A stretch of 64,000 bases of DNA from the NCBI GenBank assembly GCA_024758765.1, contig CP101406.1, positions 2,542,001 through 2,606,000 of the forward strand, read 5' to 3'. The notes beneath the pieces were generated by a model. It was given only the letters and a program-made list of their open reading frames with translations, did no database searches and was not told the DNA's origin. Positions 34,250 to 44,392 of this stretch are shown piece by piece; position 1 is the stretch's first letter; the number at the start of each line of letters is the position of its first letter. The position numbers and the translations under genes are program-made. The stretch is from Mycobacterium sp. SVM_VP21. Lineage in GTDB: Bacteria > Actinomycetota > Actinomycetes > Mycobacteriales > Mycobacteriaceae.

Positions 34250-36205
34250 TCAGACGCTGCGGGCCAGCCGGTGCGCCAGCAGCTCGGCGAACCGCGCCGG
34301 ATCCTCCAGCGCCCCGCCCTCGGCCAACAGCGCGGTGCCGTAGAGCAACTCCGCGGTCTCGGCCAAGTCGGCGTCCTCGCCGCCCCGCTCGCTGTGCGCC
34401 TGGCGCAGGCCGGTGACCAGCGGATGGCCCGGGTTGAGCTCGAGGATGCGCTTGCCGACCGGGACCTCCTGGCCGTTGGCGCGGTAGATGCGGGCCAATG
34501 CCGGGGTCATCTCGAAGGTGTCGGTGATCAGGCAGGCCGGTGAGTCGGTCAGCCGGGTGGACAGCCGCACTTCTTTGACGTGCTCCGCCAAGGCCTGCTC
34601 CAGCCAGGCGATGAGGTCGGCGAAATCCTTCTGCTGCTCCTTGCGCTCGGCCTCGTGCGCGGCCTTCTCCTCCTCGGAGTCCAGGTCCACCTCGCCCTTG
34701 GCCGTCGACTGCAACGGCTTCCCGTCGAAGTCGGCGACGGTGTTCACCCACACCTCGTCGATCGGGTCGGTGAGCAGCAGCACCTCATACCCCTTGGCCT
34801 TGAAGGCCTCCAGGTGCGGCGATTTCAGCAGTTGCTGGCGGGATTCGCCGGTGGCGTAGAAGATCTGCTCCTGGCCGTCTTTCATGCGTTCGACATACTC
34901 GGCCAGGGTGGTGGGCTCGGTGTCGCTGTGCGTCGAGGCGAACGAGCTGATCGCCAGCAGCGTCTCCTGATTGTCGAAGTCGGAGAGCAGTCCCTCTTTG
35001 ACGACGCGGCCGAACTCGGTCCAGAACGTGCGGTAGTCCTCGGGCCGCTGCGACTGCAGCTCTTTGATGGTGGACAGCACCTTCTTGGTCAGCCGGCGGC
35101 GAATCGCGGTGATCTGCCGGTCCTGCTGCAATATCTCGCGAGACACGTTGAGCGACATGTCCGCTGCGTCGACGACGCCCTTGACGAACCGCAGGTACTC
35201 GGGCATCAGCTGGTCGCAGTCACCCATGATGAACACACGTTTGACGTAGAGCTGCACCCCGACGTGGGCGTCGCGGTTGAACAGGTCGAACGGGGCGTGC
35301 GACGGGATGAACAGCAGCGCCTGGTATTCGAAGGTGCCCTCGGCCTTCATCGCGATGACCTCCAGCGGGTCATCCCAGGCGTGCGCGATGTGCTTGTAGA
35401 ACTCGTTGTATTCCTCTGGCGAGACTTCGTCTTTGGGGCGCGCCCACAGCGCCTGCATCGAGTTCAGGGTCTGGGTTTCAACGGTGACTGTCTCGTCGCC
35501 GCCGTCCGCCTCTCCCTCTCCCGGCCCGGTGGCCGGGCGCTCGACCTGCATCCGGATCGGCCAGGCGATGAAGTCGGAGTATTTCTTGACCAAGCCCCGG
35601 ATCGTCCACTCCGCGGTGTAGTCGTGCAGCGCGTCGTCGGCGTCTTCGGGCTTGAGGTGCAAGGTGATCGACGTTCCCTGCGGAGCGTCCTTCACCGCCT
35701 CGATGGTGTAGGTGCCGTCGCCACTGGACTCCCAGCGGACCGCCTCGCTCTCCCCGGCCTTGTGGGTGACCATCACGACTTTGTCGGCCACCATGAACAC
35801 CGAGTAGAAGCCGATGCCGAACTGGCCGATCAGCTCTTCGGAGGCGGCTTCGTTCTTGGCGTTCTGCGCTTCGCGCAGTTGCTGGCGCAGCTCGGCGGTA
35901 CCGGATTTCGCCAGGGTGCCGATCAGGTCCACCACCTCCTCGCGCGACATGCCGATCCCGTTGTCGCGGACGGTCAGGGTGCGGGCGGACTTGTCGACCT
36001 CGATCTCGATATGCAGGTCGGAGGTGTCTGCCTCGAGGTCCTTGTTGCGGAACGCCTCGAGTCGCAGCTTGTCCAGTGCGTCGGAGGCGTTGGAGACCAA
36101 CTCCCGCAGGAACGCGTCCTTGTTGGAGTAGACCGAGTGGACCATCAAATCCAGCAGCTGTCGGGCCTCGGCCTGAAACTCCAACTGCTCCACACGTGCG
36201 TTCAT
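34250..36205 (-). CDS. htpG: HSP90-family molecular chaperone HtpG
   Basis: The protein has 651 residues. The N-terminal GHKL ATPase domain shows [56 protein letters not shown] and GTSITLHL. The middle domain has [20 protein letters not shown] and the C-terminal dimerisation domain [10 protein letters not shown]. It is a cytosolic ATP-dependent chaperone. The ATG at 36205 gives the conserved start; an AT-rich TAAAAT lies 15-20 bp upstream and could be the -10 of a nearly leaderless transcript. It matches Rv2299c in the H37Rv order and is divergent from the giant regulator. Confidence 0.95.
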
Positions 36206-36343
36206 AAGCGCCAAATTTTACCGACGGCCTCATCGCGTTGATCGGGGGGCCAAGCCGCCCGCGGGGGAGCCCCCGACTGCGGCGGACGGTGTCTTTACCG
36301 GATCTTGACCGCCCGTTGAATCGCCCCACCGACTATTGCCCTC

Positions 36344-39300
36344 GTGACTACCATTCAAGCCGTGGAGCTGGGGGTTTTGGGACCTCTACAGGCCCGGCGG
36401 GACGGCGCCCCGGTCACGATCCCGGGTGCCAAACCGCGTGCGATCCTCACGATGCTCGGTCTGCACGGTGGCTCCGTCGTGTCGGCCGAAACACTGATCG
36501 ATCTGCTCTGGGGCGATGAGCCGCCGCGCACTGCGTCCAAGGCGCTGCAGACTCACATCTCCTCGCTGCGGCGGGCCTTGGGCGACGGCTTCGTTCTCAC
36601 CGAGGGCACGGGCTGGATCCTCAACACGACGGAGGTGGATGCCCCGCGCTACAAGCGGGCCACCAAGGCAGGACGAGACGCCACGGCCACCGGCGACACC
36701 GGCCAAGCGGTGCTCCGCTTCGAGGAGGCGCTGAATATCTGGCGCGGAACACCCGAACTGCCCGATTCGCGCCGCGGAATCTCGGAGAAGACCCGCTGGA
36801 TCGAGGGGCACGCCGCCCTGGTCGAGGACCGTGCCGACGCGTTGCTCGCGACGGGGCGGGCCGCAGAAATCATCGGCGAGCTGGAAGCCGCGGTGGCCGA
36901 CGCACCGTTGCGCGAGCGGCGATGGGCACAGCTGATGCTGGCGCTCTATCGCGCCGGCCGCCAGGGTGAGGCCCTCGGCGCGTATCAACGAGCCCGGTCG
37001 CTGCTCGCCGACGAGCTCGGCGTCGATCCCGGTCCCGAGCTTCGACGGCTCGCGGCCGCGATCGTCGCTCAGGACTCCGCACTAGACCACCCCGTGACCC
37101 AGCATCTTTCATCGGTGACCCGGGCCGTGACCTTTCTGCTCACCGACATCGAGGGGTCGACTGCCGCGTGGGAGGCCGATGCCGACGCCATGGCGATAGC
37201 GCTCGCTCGCCACGACGAACTCGTCGAACAGGTCGTCACCTCACGCGGCGGGCGGCTCATCAAAACGCGTGGCGAAGGCGACGCCACCTTCTCGGTGTTC
37301 GACCGGCCCTCAGCGGCAGCCGCCGCGGCTATCGAGTTGCAAGACGCAATCGTCCACGAGCCGTGGGGTTTGCACGAACCCATGCGCATCAGGATCGCTC
37401 TGCATACCGGCGAGGTAGAGCTGCGCGACGGTGACTATTTCGGTCGCGCGGTCAATCGCGCCGCTCGCCTGCGGTCGCTGGCCGTGGGCGGCCAGATTCT
37501 GTGCTCCGGCGCTACGGCCGAGCTCGTCATCGACACGCTGCCCGACGACGTCGGCCTTGCCGACCTCGGGATGCGTGCACTGCGCAACCTGCCGCGCCCG
37601 GAGCATGTCTTCGAGCTCCGCCTACAGACCGCCGAACAGGTCGAGGAGCCCGTCGACGAAACCTTTGAGCGGCCAGCACTCCCCGCGGTACTGACCGGCC
37701 CTGGGCGGTTCGTGGGGCGTGGCCCGGAGCTGGAACGACTTGCCACCGCCTGGCAGGCCGCGCTCGCCGGTGGCATTCACGCAATGCTGCTTGCCGGCGA
37801 ACCCGGTGTGGGCAAGACGCGCCTGGCCGGCGAGTGGTCTCGACAGGTTTACGAGCAGGGCGCCACCGTGCTGTACGGCCGTTCCGACGAAGACCTCGGC
37901 GCGCCCTACCAGCCGTTCGCCGAAGCGCTGCGTTCGCTGGTGCCCTGCATCGACACCAAGCGACTGCGGGGACTGCGGGGCGTTGAGGCCCTGATCCCAC
38001 TGATTCCCGGGCTGACCGATCTGCTCCCCGATCTGTCCGCGCCACCGCGCGCCGATCCCGACACCGAACGCTATGCCCTTTTCGACGCCGTGGTCGCGTT
38101 GTTGGAACTCGCCTCCGCGAGCGCGCCCGTCGTCCTGATACTCGACGACCTGCACTGGGCGGCCAAACCCACGCTGTTGCTGTTGCGGCATCTGCTGCGC
38201 TTCGGTGATCACACCCGAGTGCAGATCGTCGCGACGTACCGCAGCACTGACCTCGACCGTTCCCATCCGCTGGCGGCGATGCTCGCCGATCTGCACCGGG
38301 ACGGCACCGCGAATCGGCTTGCGCTCAGCGGACTCGACGAGGATGACGTTACCGCCTATGTCACCGAAGCCGGTTACGACGACGAAGAGCTCGCCCGGGC
38401 ATTGGCGTCCGTCACCGGCGGCAACCCGTTCTTCTTGATCGAGGCGCTGCGACACGTCGAGGAAAGCGGCGGCGTATGGGATCCGAGCACGTTGCCGCAG
38501 GGTGTTCGGGAAGCCGTGAGCCGCCGGCTTTCGCGACTCCCCGCGGAGACCAACAAGGCACTCGCCGCGGCCGCGGTCGTGGGCAGCCGCTTCGCTGTGG
38601 ACCTCGTGGAGCAAGTGGTTGAACAGGACCTCGTCGACGCCTTCGACCAGGCCTGCAAGGCCGGCATCGTCATCGAAGAGTCCGGCGGTCGATACCGGTT
38701 CAACCACGCCATCGTCCGGCAGGCGCTGCTTGCCGAGCTGGCATCCGTGCGACGTATGCGACTGCACCAGCGCATCGCCGCGACACTGGAAGCCACGTCC
38801 GGCGCCGACGACGAGCTGCTGTCGGAACTGGCGTACCACTATTTCGAATGTGCCTGGGCGGGAAATGCGGCGAAGGCCGTGGAATATTGCCGGCGAGCAG
38901 CGGACCAGGCGATGTCTCGGCTCGCCTACGAAGGCGCCGCCGACCTGTACGCCCGGGCACTACACGCGCTGGAAGAGATCGACGACGAGCTGCCCGACCG
39001 CGCCGACCAGGCCGCCGAGCTGCTGATCGCCCACTGCGAGGCGCTGCTGGCCGCGGGTGAGGCTGCTTCGGCCGCAGGTGCGGTCTCGCAATTGCAGGCG
39101 GCGACCGTCGATTCGGTCCGATTGGCGGCGTGGGCGACGTGCTTCGACGGCCAACTGTCGATGCTGATCCATCCCGAACGGTTGGACGAGGTCGAGATCG
39201 CGTTGAGCACAGCTGCCGACAGGCTGGCCGGATTGAACGATGCGGCCGGGGAGGCCAAGGCCCATACCGTACGGGCCGGATGCCTTGCGCGCCTGGGGCG

Positions 39301-42300
39301 AATCGGCGACTGCGAGATCGCATTGGACAACGCGCTGACCGCGGCGCGGCGTGCGCGTGAACACCGTCGGGTGAACGCTGTGCTGGCGGGTGCGCCTCTT
39401 GCGGCACTGTGGGGGCCCAACCCGGTTCCGCGGGCCGGGGGACGTTGTCTTGACGTGGTCCGGCTGTTGCGAATCACGACGGATTCGCCTGCGGTCGAGG
39501 CGACGTCGACGCGATGCCAAGCCGTGTTGGAGGCTTTTCGCGGCCGCGCCGCCACCGCCCGACGAATGATCGACTCGGCGCGGCGCACGGTGACCGAGCT
39601 GGGCCTGCGCCATGCCCTGCTTGAGGTGGAGCAGTTCGCCGGGATCATCGAGCTGATCGTCGACGACCCGGGCGGGGCCGAGCCACATCTGCGCCAGGCC
39701 TACCACGGGTTCCGCCGGATGGGGCTGGACGCTGACACCGCCGAGACCGCTGCCCTGCTAGGCCGGACGTATCTGGCTCTGGGCCGAGATGCCGAGGCCG
39801 ACGAGTTATGCACGGAGAGTGAGCTTCTCTCGGGGCATGCACTGAAGGCGTCGATCGCCTGGCGCACACTTCGGGCGCTGCTGTTGGCACGCCACGGTGA
39901 TCATGGCGCGGCACGGCAAATGGCCGAGTCCGCGGTCGATCTGGCGCAGCGCACTGACGCGTTGGTCGATCACGGCGATGCCTGTCTGGCGCTGGCAACG
40001 GTGTTGAATGCCGCCGGAGACGAGGCGGGTGCGCGGGCCGCCGCCGATCGGGCGGCGGGCCTGTACGAGCGGAAAGGCGCGGAGGCGCTTGCCGCAAAGG
40101 CGCGTGCCACGCTTGGCGAGTCCGTCGCGACTCCCCCTGCCGAGCCACCCGAATCACCGTCCGTCGACCTCGACAATGCGGCCGTCCGTGCGGGCGATCG
40201 CGTGATGGCGGCTATCGAGCGCAAGGCCTGGGACGAGTTCGAGCAGCTGTTCGTGCCCGACGGCACCATCGAGAGCCGCCGGAAGATCGTCGGCTTTCCG
40301 CAGAACGAGGTCTCGGCGGGCGGGGTGATGCATCAGACACGGCAGGACCTCGAGTCGGGACTCATGCGGATCGAGCGGGTCGTTGTCGCCGTGCGAGGCA
40401 CCCGCTTGGCCCTTGCCCGAACGAGCCTGTGTACCCCCGATCCGGGCCCCGGCGCACCGCACGACGAGCTTCTTCAGCTGTACGGCATCGACGAAGAGGG
40501 ACGAATCGTGCTGCAGGTGTGGTTCGACGTCGAAGACTTGGACGCGGCGATCGCCGAACTCGACGCACTGCATGCCCAATTCGAAGGCGAACGCCCACCG
40601 GCGCGGCGGCCGGAAAATACGGCCAGTCAACTGTACGAACGATTCAAGGCTTGCTTCGCCGTCCGCGACTGGGACGCCATAGCCGCGACGCTGGCCGAGA
40701 ACATTTCGACCGAGGACCGGCGCCGGGTGGTCAATGCCGGCCTTCGACAAGGGCCAGCTGCGGTGATCGCCGAGGTCTCGGGCCTCGTCGACGTCGTCAG
40801 ATCGATCACTTCAGAGGTCGTGGCAACCCGCGGTGCGCGTCTATGCCTCAATCGTTCGTGCACTGAGGGTTACGAGGACTTCCGCACCTACTTTCTCGAC
40901 GTGGTCGAAGTTGATGCTGACGGTCTAGCCGTGGCCCGTGTTGTGTTCGACCCTGAAGACTTCGACGTCGCCATCTCCGAACTCGACGCCCGCTACCTCG
41001 CCGGCGAGGCTGCCGCCTGCGCCGACACGTGGTCGGCGATCACCGAAGCCTTCGGTGCTCTCAATCGAGGTGAAATGCCTCCGACCGTGTCCGGCTTCAC
41101 CGACGTCGACCATCGGACGCTTGCGACGGTCGGGACGGGTGACCTGATGGCATACCTGCGCGTCGCGCTGCAAGACACCACGCAGAACACCATCTATGTC
41201 GAGGCCGTGCATCACTTGACCGACCGCGGCGCGGTCGTCACCCATGTGGCCAAAGGAACTTCGCGAGACTGCTTGGACGTCGAGTGGCGCCTTGTCGACA
41301 CTCTCACCGTCGATGGCGATCTGATCAGCCATTGCGAAATGTTCGATGAGGCAGATCTCGATGCCGCGCTCGCGAGGTTCGAAGAGCTGCAGCCGCAGAA
41401 GGCGCGTCGATTGCACAATGCGGCAAGTCAGGTGTCCCAACGCTTCCTGGCCCAGTTCGCCGTTTGCAACTGGGACGCGATGGCCGAGCTATTGGCTGAC
41501 GATTACTACCAAGACGATCGCCGACGTACCGTGAACGCCGGAATTCGACGCGGTCGAGATGCGGCCCTCGCAAATATGCGAGTTGTCGCCGGGCTTGGCA
41601 TCACCGACGTCATGGTGAGCGATGTCGCGACACGTGGGGACTCTCTCATCCTCACCTGGAGCGTCTTCTCATTCCGGGATCAAGACCCCGAAGCCTTCGT
41701 CGCCGAGCAACTCGACGTCGGTGAGGTCACGTCGGACGGGAGATTGGCGGCGAGCGTCTCCTTCGACCCCGACGACTTTGACGCCGCCATCGCCGAGCTC
41801 GACGCCCGCTACCTCGCCGGTGAAGCGGCAGCCCACGCGCAGACATGGTCGGCGGTCGGAGCGGTTCTCGTCGCGCTCAGTCGAGGTGAAATGCCTCCGA
41901 TAACTCCCGACTTCGCCGACGTCGACCATCGAACGCTTGCAACCATCGAGCCTGGTGATCTGGTCGCGTACCTTGGGGTCGGACTGGCCGACATGGTGCA
42001 GAACATCCTCTACGCCGAGGCGGTTCATCGGTTGACCGACCGCGGCGCGGTCATCACCCACGTGGCCAAAGGGACATCCCGAGAGGGAGTAGATGTCGAG
42101 TGGCGCATGGTTGACACCCTCACCGTCGACGGCGGCCTGATCAACCGCTGCGAGATGTTCGACGAGGAAGACCTTGACGCCGCGCTAGCCCGATTCGACG
42201 AGCTGAGCCGACCGAGGCCTGCGCTGGAGAACGCAGCCACGCGGAACTGCGTACGCGTCGCCGAAGCTTTCAACCGCCGCGACGGGGACGCGATCTTCGC

Positions 42301-43024
42301 CCTTGCCAACGAAGATGGCCGTTACGAAGATCGCCGAAAAGGTCTGCGCTCCGTCCTCGACGGCCCCGAACGGCGGAAGGTCATCGACGCCACGTTGAAT
42401 ACGGTCCCCAGCACCTGGCGGTTGGAGGTGGAACCCATCGCCATTCGAGGATCTCGGCTCTCGCTGACCCGCGACCGTTATTGCGACATAGGTGTTTCCG
42501 AACGAACGGTCGTCGTCGAGATGTTGCATCTTATGGACGTCGACGCCGCCGGTCTTATGCAGTACACCGTGACTTTCGATCCCGACGACATCGACGCCGC
42601 CCTAGCTGAGCTAGACGCCCGTTACCTCGCCGGGGAGGCGGCCGCCTGCGCGCAGACGTGGTCGCTCGTCACCGGCGCTTATGCCGGGTTCAACCGGCGC
42701 GATCTTGCTGCAACAACGCCGGACTGGGCAAGCATTGATCACCGTCGCGGGGCGGGTTTCGCCACCGGTGACATGGTCCCGTACATCGAGGCTGCCTGGG
42801 ACGACTCTCCCGAAACCAGGATCTACGTCGCAGCGGTTCATCGGCTCAGCTCAATCGGAGCGGTCGTCACCCATGTGGCGCAGGGGATTTCCCAGGATGG
42901 ATTCGACGCCGAGTGGTGCGATATCAACGTATTGACCGTCGACGGCGATTTGGTCAATCGCTCCGAACTGTTCGACGAGGACGACCTCGACGCTGCGCTC
43001 GCCAGATTCGACGAACTCAGTTGA
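36344..43024 (+). CDS. 2226-aa regulator: winged helix-BTAD-nucleotide cyclase-AAA-TPR-seven NTF2-like modules
   Basis: Domains in order: an OmpR-type winged helix (about 9-92, GVLGPLQARRDG to GTGWIL); a BTAD helical domain (about 96-245); a class III nucleotide cyclase (about 258-430) with metal Asp in LLTDIEGST, LIKTRGEGDATFSVF and the transition-state pair in FGRAVNRAARL; and a STAND/AAA ATPase (about 445-800) with Walker A GEPGVGKT and Walker B VVLILDDLHWA. A TPR-like region follows (about 810-1250). Residues about 1280-2226 hold seven SnoaL/NTF2-like modules, most ending in (D/E)DLDAAxAxxD. It should be a cytosolic DNA-binding, signal-integrating regulator. The cyclase residues look intact. 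The GTG start at 36344 sits 138 bp from divergent htpG. Confidence 0.88.
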   Translation: MTTIQAVELGVLGPLQARRDGAPVTIPGAKPRAILTMLGLHGGSVVSAETLIDLLWGDEPPRTASKALQTHISSLRRALGDGFVLTEGTGWILNTTEVDAPRYKRATKAGRDATATGDTGQAVLRFEEALNIWRGTPELPDSRRGISEKTRWIEGHAALVEDRADALLATGRAAEIIGELEAAVADAPLRERRWAQLMLALYRAGRQGEALGAYQRARSLLADELGVDPGPELRRLAAAIVAQDSALDHPVTQHLSSVTRAVTFLLTDIEGSTAAWEADADAMAIALARHDELVEQVVTSRGGRLIKTRGEGDATFSVFDRPSAAAAAAIELQDAIVHEPWGLHEPMRIRIALHTGEVELRDGDYFGRAVNRAARLRSLAVGGQILCSGATAELVIDTLPDDVGLADLGMRALRNLPRPEHVFELRLQTAEQVEEPVDETFERPALPAVLTGPGRFVGRGPELERLATAWQAALAGGIHAMLLAGEPGVGKTRLAGEWSRQVYEQGATVLYGRSDEDLGAPYQPFAEALRSLVPCIDTKRLRGLRGVEALIPLIPGLTDLLPDLSAPPRADPDTERYALFDAVVALLELASASAPVVLILDDLHWAAKPTLLLLRHLLRFGDHTRVQIVATYRSTDLDRSHPLAAMLADLHRDGTANRLALSGLDEDDVTAYVTEAGYDDEELARALASVTGGNPFFLIEALRHVEESGGVWDPSTLPQGVREAVSRRLSRLPAETNKALAAAAVVGSRFAVDLVEQVVEQDLVDAFDQACKAGIVIEESGGRYRFNHAIVRQALLAELASVRRMRLHQRIAATLEATSGADDELLSELAYHYFECAWAGNAAKAVEYCRRAADQAMSRLAYEGAADLYARALHALEEIDDELPDRADQAAELLIAHCEALLAAGEAASAAGAVSQLQAATVDSVRLAAWATCFDGQLSMLIHPERLDEVEIALSTAADRLAGLNDAAGEAKAHTVRAGCLARLGRIGDCEIALDNALTAARRAREHRRVNAVLAGAPLAALWGPNPVPRAGGRCLDVVRLLRITTDSPAVEATSTRCQAVLEAFRGRAATARRMIDSARRTVTELGLRHALLEVEQFAGIIELIVDDPGGAEPHLRQAYHGFRRMGLDADTAETAALLGRTYLALGRDAEADELCTESELLSGHALKASIAWRTLRALLLARHGDHGAARQMAESAVDLAQRTDALVDHGDACLALATVLNAAGDEAGARAAADRAAGLYERKGAEALAAKARATLGESVATPPAEPPESPSVDLDNAAVRAGDRVMAAIERKAWDEFEQLFVPDGTIESRRKIVGFPQNEVSAGGVMHQTRQDLESGLMRIERVVVAVRGTRLALARTSLCTPDPGPGAPHDELLQLYGIDEEGRIVLQVWFDVEDLDAAIAELDALHAQFEGERPPARRPENTASQLYERFKACFAVRDWDAIAATLAENISTEDRRRVVNAGLRQGPAAVIAEVSGLVDVVRSITSEVVATRGARLCLNRSCTEGYEDFRTYFLDVVEVDADGLAVARVVFDPEDFDVAISELDARYLAGEAAACADTWSAITEAFGALNRGEMPPTVSGFTDVDHRTLATVGTGDLMAYLRVALQDTTQNTIYVEAVHHLTDRGAVVTHVAKGTSRDCLDVEWRLVDTLTVDGDLISHCEMFDEADLDAALARFEELQPQKARRLHNAASQVSQRFLAQFAVCNWDAMAELLADDYYQDDRRRTVNAGIRRGRDAALANMRVVAGLGITDVMVSDVATRGDSLILTWSVFSFRDQDPEAFVAEQLDVGEVTSDGRLAASVSFDPDDFDAAIAELDARYLAGEAAAHAQTWSAVGAVLVALSRGEMPPITPDFADVDHRTLATIEPGDLVAYLGVGLADMVQNILYAEAVHRLTDRGAVITHVAKGTSREGVDVEWRMVDTLTVDGGLINRCEMFDEEDLDAALARFDELSRPRPALENAATRNCVRVAEAFNRRDGDAIFALANEDGRYEDRRKGLRSVLDGPERRKVIDATLNTVPSTWRLEVEPIAIRGSRLSLTRDRYCDIGVSERTVVVEMLHLMDVDAAGLMQYTVTFDPDDIDAALAELDARYLAGEAAACAQTWSLVTGAYAGFNRRDLAATTPDWASIDHRRGAGFATGDMVPYIEAAWDDSPETRIYVAAVHRLSSIGAVVTHVAQGISQDGFDAEWCDINVLTVDGDLVNRSELFDEDDLDAALARFDELS

Positions 43025-44392
43025 TCACTGCGCCTGGCTCACCGACGACATGTGGAAATCGGGAATCCGCAGTGACGGCATCACCGCCCGGGTCGCCCAA
43101 TCGCCCCATTCCCGGGGCAGCGTCGGCTCGGCGATACCGGCCTGAGTGGCACGGCGCAGCAGGTCCAGCGGACTCTCGTTGAACCGGAAATTGTTCACCG
43201 CCGCTGTCACTTTGCCTTCGTCGACCAGGTAGACGCCGTCGCGGGTCAGCCCGGTCAGCAACAGCGTGGTCGGATCCACCTCGCGGATATACCACAGTGT
43301 GGTCAACAGCAGCCCACGCTCGGTCGAGGCGATCATCTCGTCCATGCTGGCCGAACCGCCCGTCATCAACAGGTTGTCTGCGGCCAGGGCGACCGGGACG
43401 CCGAATTCGGCGGCAGCGGCCCGCGGATAGGCCAGCGCGTTGATCACCCCGCCGCGGATCCAGTCCACACAACCGATGTCCAGGCCGTTGTCGAACACCG
43501 AGGCAGTCTCCGCCGAAGTGCCGGTCGCCACGAACGGTGCACACTCGAGCCCGAACGCATGCGGGTCCGAATACAAGGTCAGAGGCAATTCAGACAACCG
43601 CTCCCCCACCCGGGTGCCGCCGCCGGGCGCCGACAACGCGGTACGGCCTTCTTGGGCCCCGCGGCCGCTCATCGTCCAACCGAGATAGATCATCATGTCG
43701 GCAACGGTGGAAGGCGGCATCAACGTCTCGTAGCGTCCGGCCGGCAGTTCGACGCTGCGCGCCGCCCAGCCCAAGCGCGTCGAAAGCTGCTCCAGCAAGG
43801 AATCTGTCGGCACGTCAACGAAATCCGGAGTGCTGATCCCCGCCCACGCGCTGGCACCATTGCGTTTGGCGTTGATCTCCACCGTTCCGGTGGGCTGGGT
43901 GAAACGCCGCCGCAACCCGGTCGACGACGCCAGGAACGTCGTCTCCACCTCGTGGCGGGCGAACCCGTAGAGCTGGTCCGCGTCCCGAAAACCTCGACTC
44001 AACGAGCTGGCCAACCCAGCGAAGACCTCCGCGCCGGTCTGCGGGACCGGGGCGTCCCAGTCCCCCGGGACGGCGGTGCCACCCAGCAGTTCCGCCGCGT
44101 CGCGGGCCTCCGGTGCGCCCGCGGCCGCCTCTACTGAGGCCGCAACCAGCTCGGGGATCAGCGCCGGATCCACTTCGGCCGAGCACAGCGAGCCGACCCG
44201 AGCACCCTCGTCGTCGGAGACGATCGAGATGACCGTAGTGGTTCGACTGCTCGACACCCCGTTAGTGGTCATCGAGTTACCGGCCCAGCGCAACGACGCC
44301 TCGGTCCGGTCGGTGACCAGCACGATGGTCTCGGTGTTATCGCTCTTGGCCGCCGCCAGCGCGGTGTCGATGACTTGTTGTGGCCCAATCAT
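43025..44392 (-). CDS. tldE: TldE/PmbA-type metalloprotease subunit
   Basis: The protein has 455 residues. Typical TldE features are QQVIDTALAAAK, SSSRTTTVISIVSDDEG, a Ser/Gly-rich GGGTRVGERLSELPL, and the C-terminal GVYLVDEGKVTAAVNNFRFN with the following ESPLDLL. It lacks the HExxGH zinc motif, as expected for the partner subunit. TldD/TldE form a heterodimer that degrades unfolded peptides. The ATG at 44392 overlaps the TldD stop (ATGA). Size and position match Rv2314c. Confidence 0.9.
   Translation of the reverse strand: MIGPQQVIDTALAAAKSDNTETIVLVTDRTEASLRWAGNSMTTNGVSSSRTTTVISIVSDDEGARVGSLCSAEVDPALIPELVAASVEAAAGAPEARDAAELLGGTAVPGDWDAPVPQTGAEVFAGLASSLSRGFRDADQLYGFARHEVETTFLASSTGLRRRFTQPTGTVEINAKRNGASAWAGISTPDFVDVPTDSLLEQLSTRLGWAARSVELPAGRYETLMPPSTVADMMIYLGWTMSGRGAQEGRTALSAPGGGTRVGERLSELPLTLYSDPHAFGLECAPFVATGTSAETASVFDNGLDIGCVDWIRGGVINALAYPRAAAAEFGVPVALAADNLLMTGGSASMDEMIASTERGLLLTTLWYIREVDPTTLLLTGLTRDGVYLVDEGKVTAAVNNFRFNESPLDLLRRATQAGIAEPTLPREWGDWATRAVMPSLRIPDFHMSSVSQAQ

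Noticed and set aside
36254..36285. GC-rich hairpin upstream of the giant regulator as a terminator
   Set aside because: It sits between divergent genes, where no transcript needs to end, and the GGGGG/CCCCC pairing is short.
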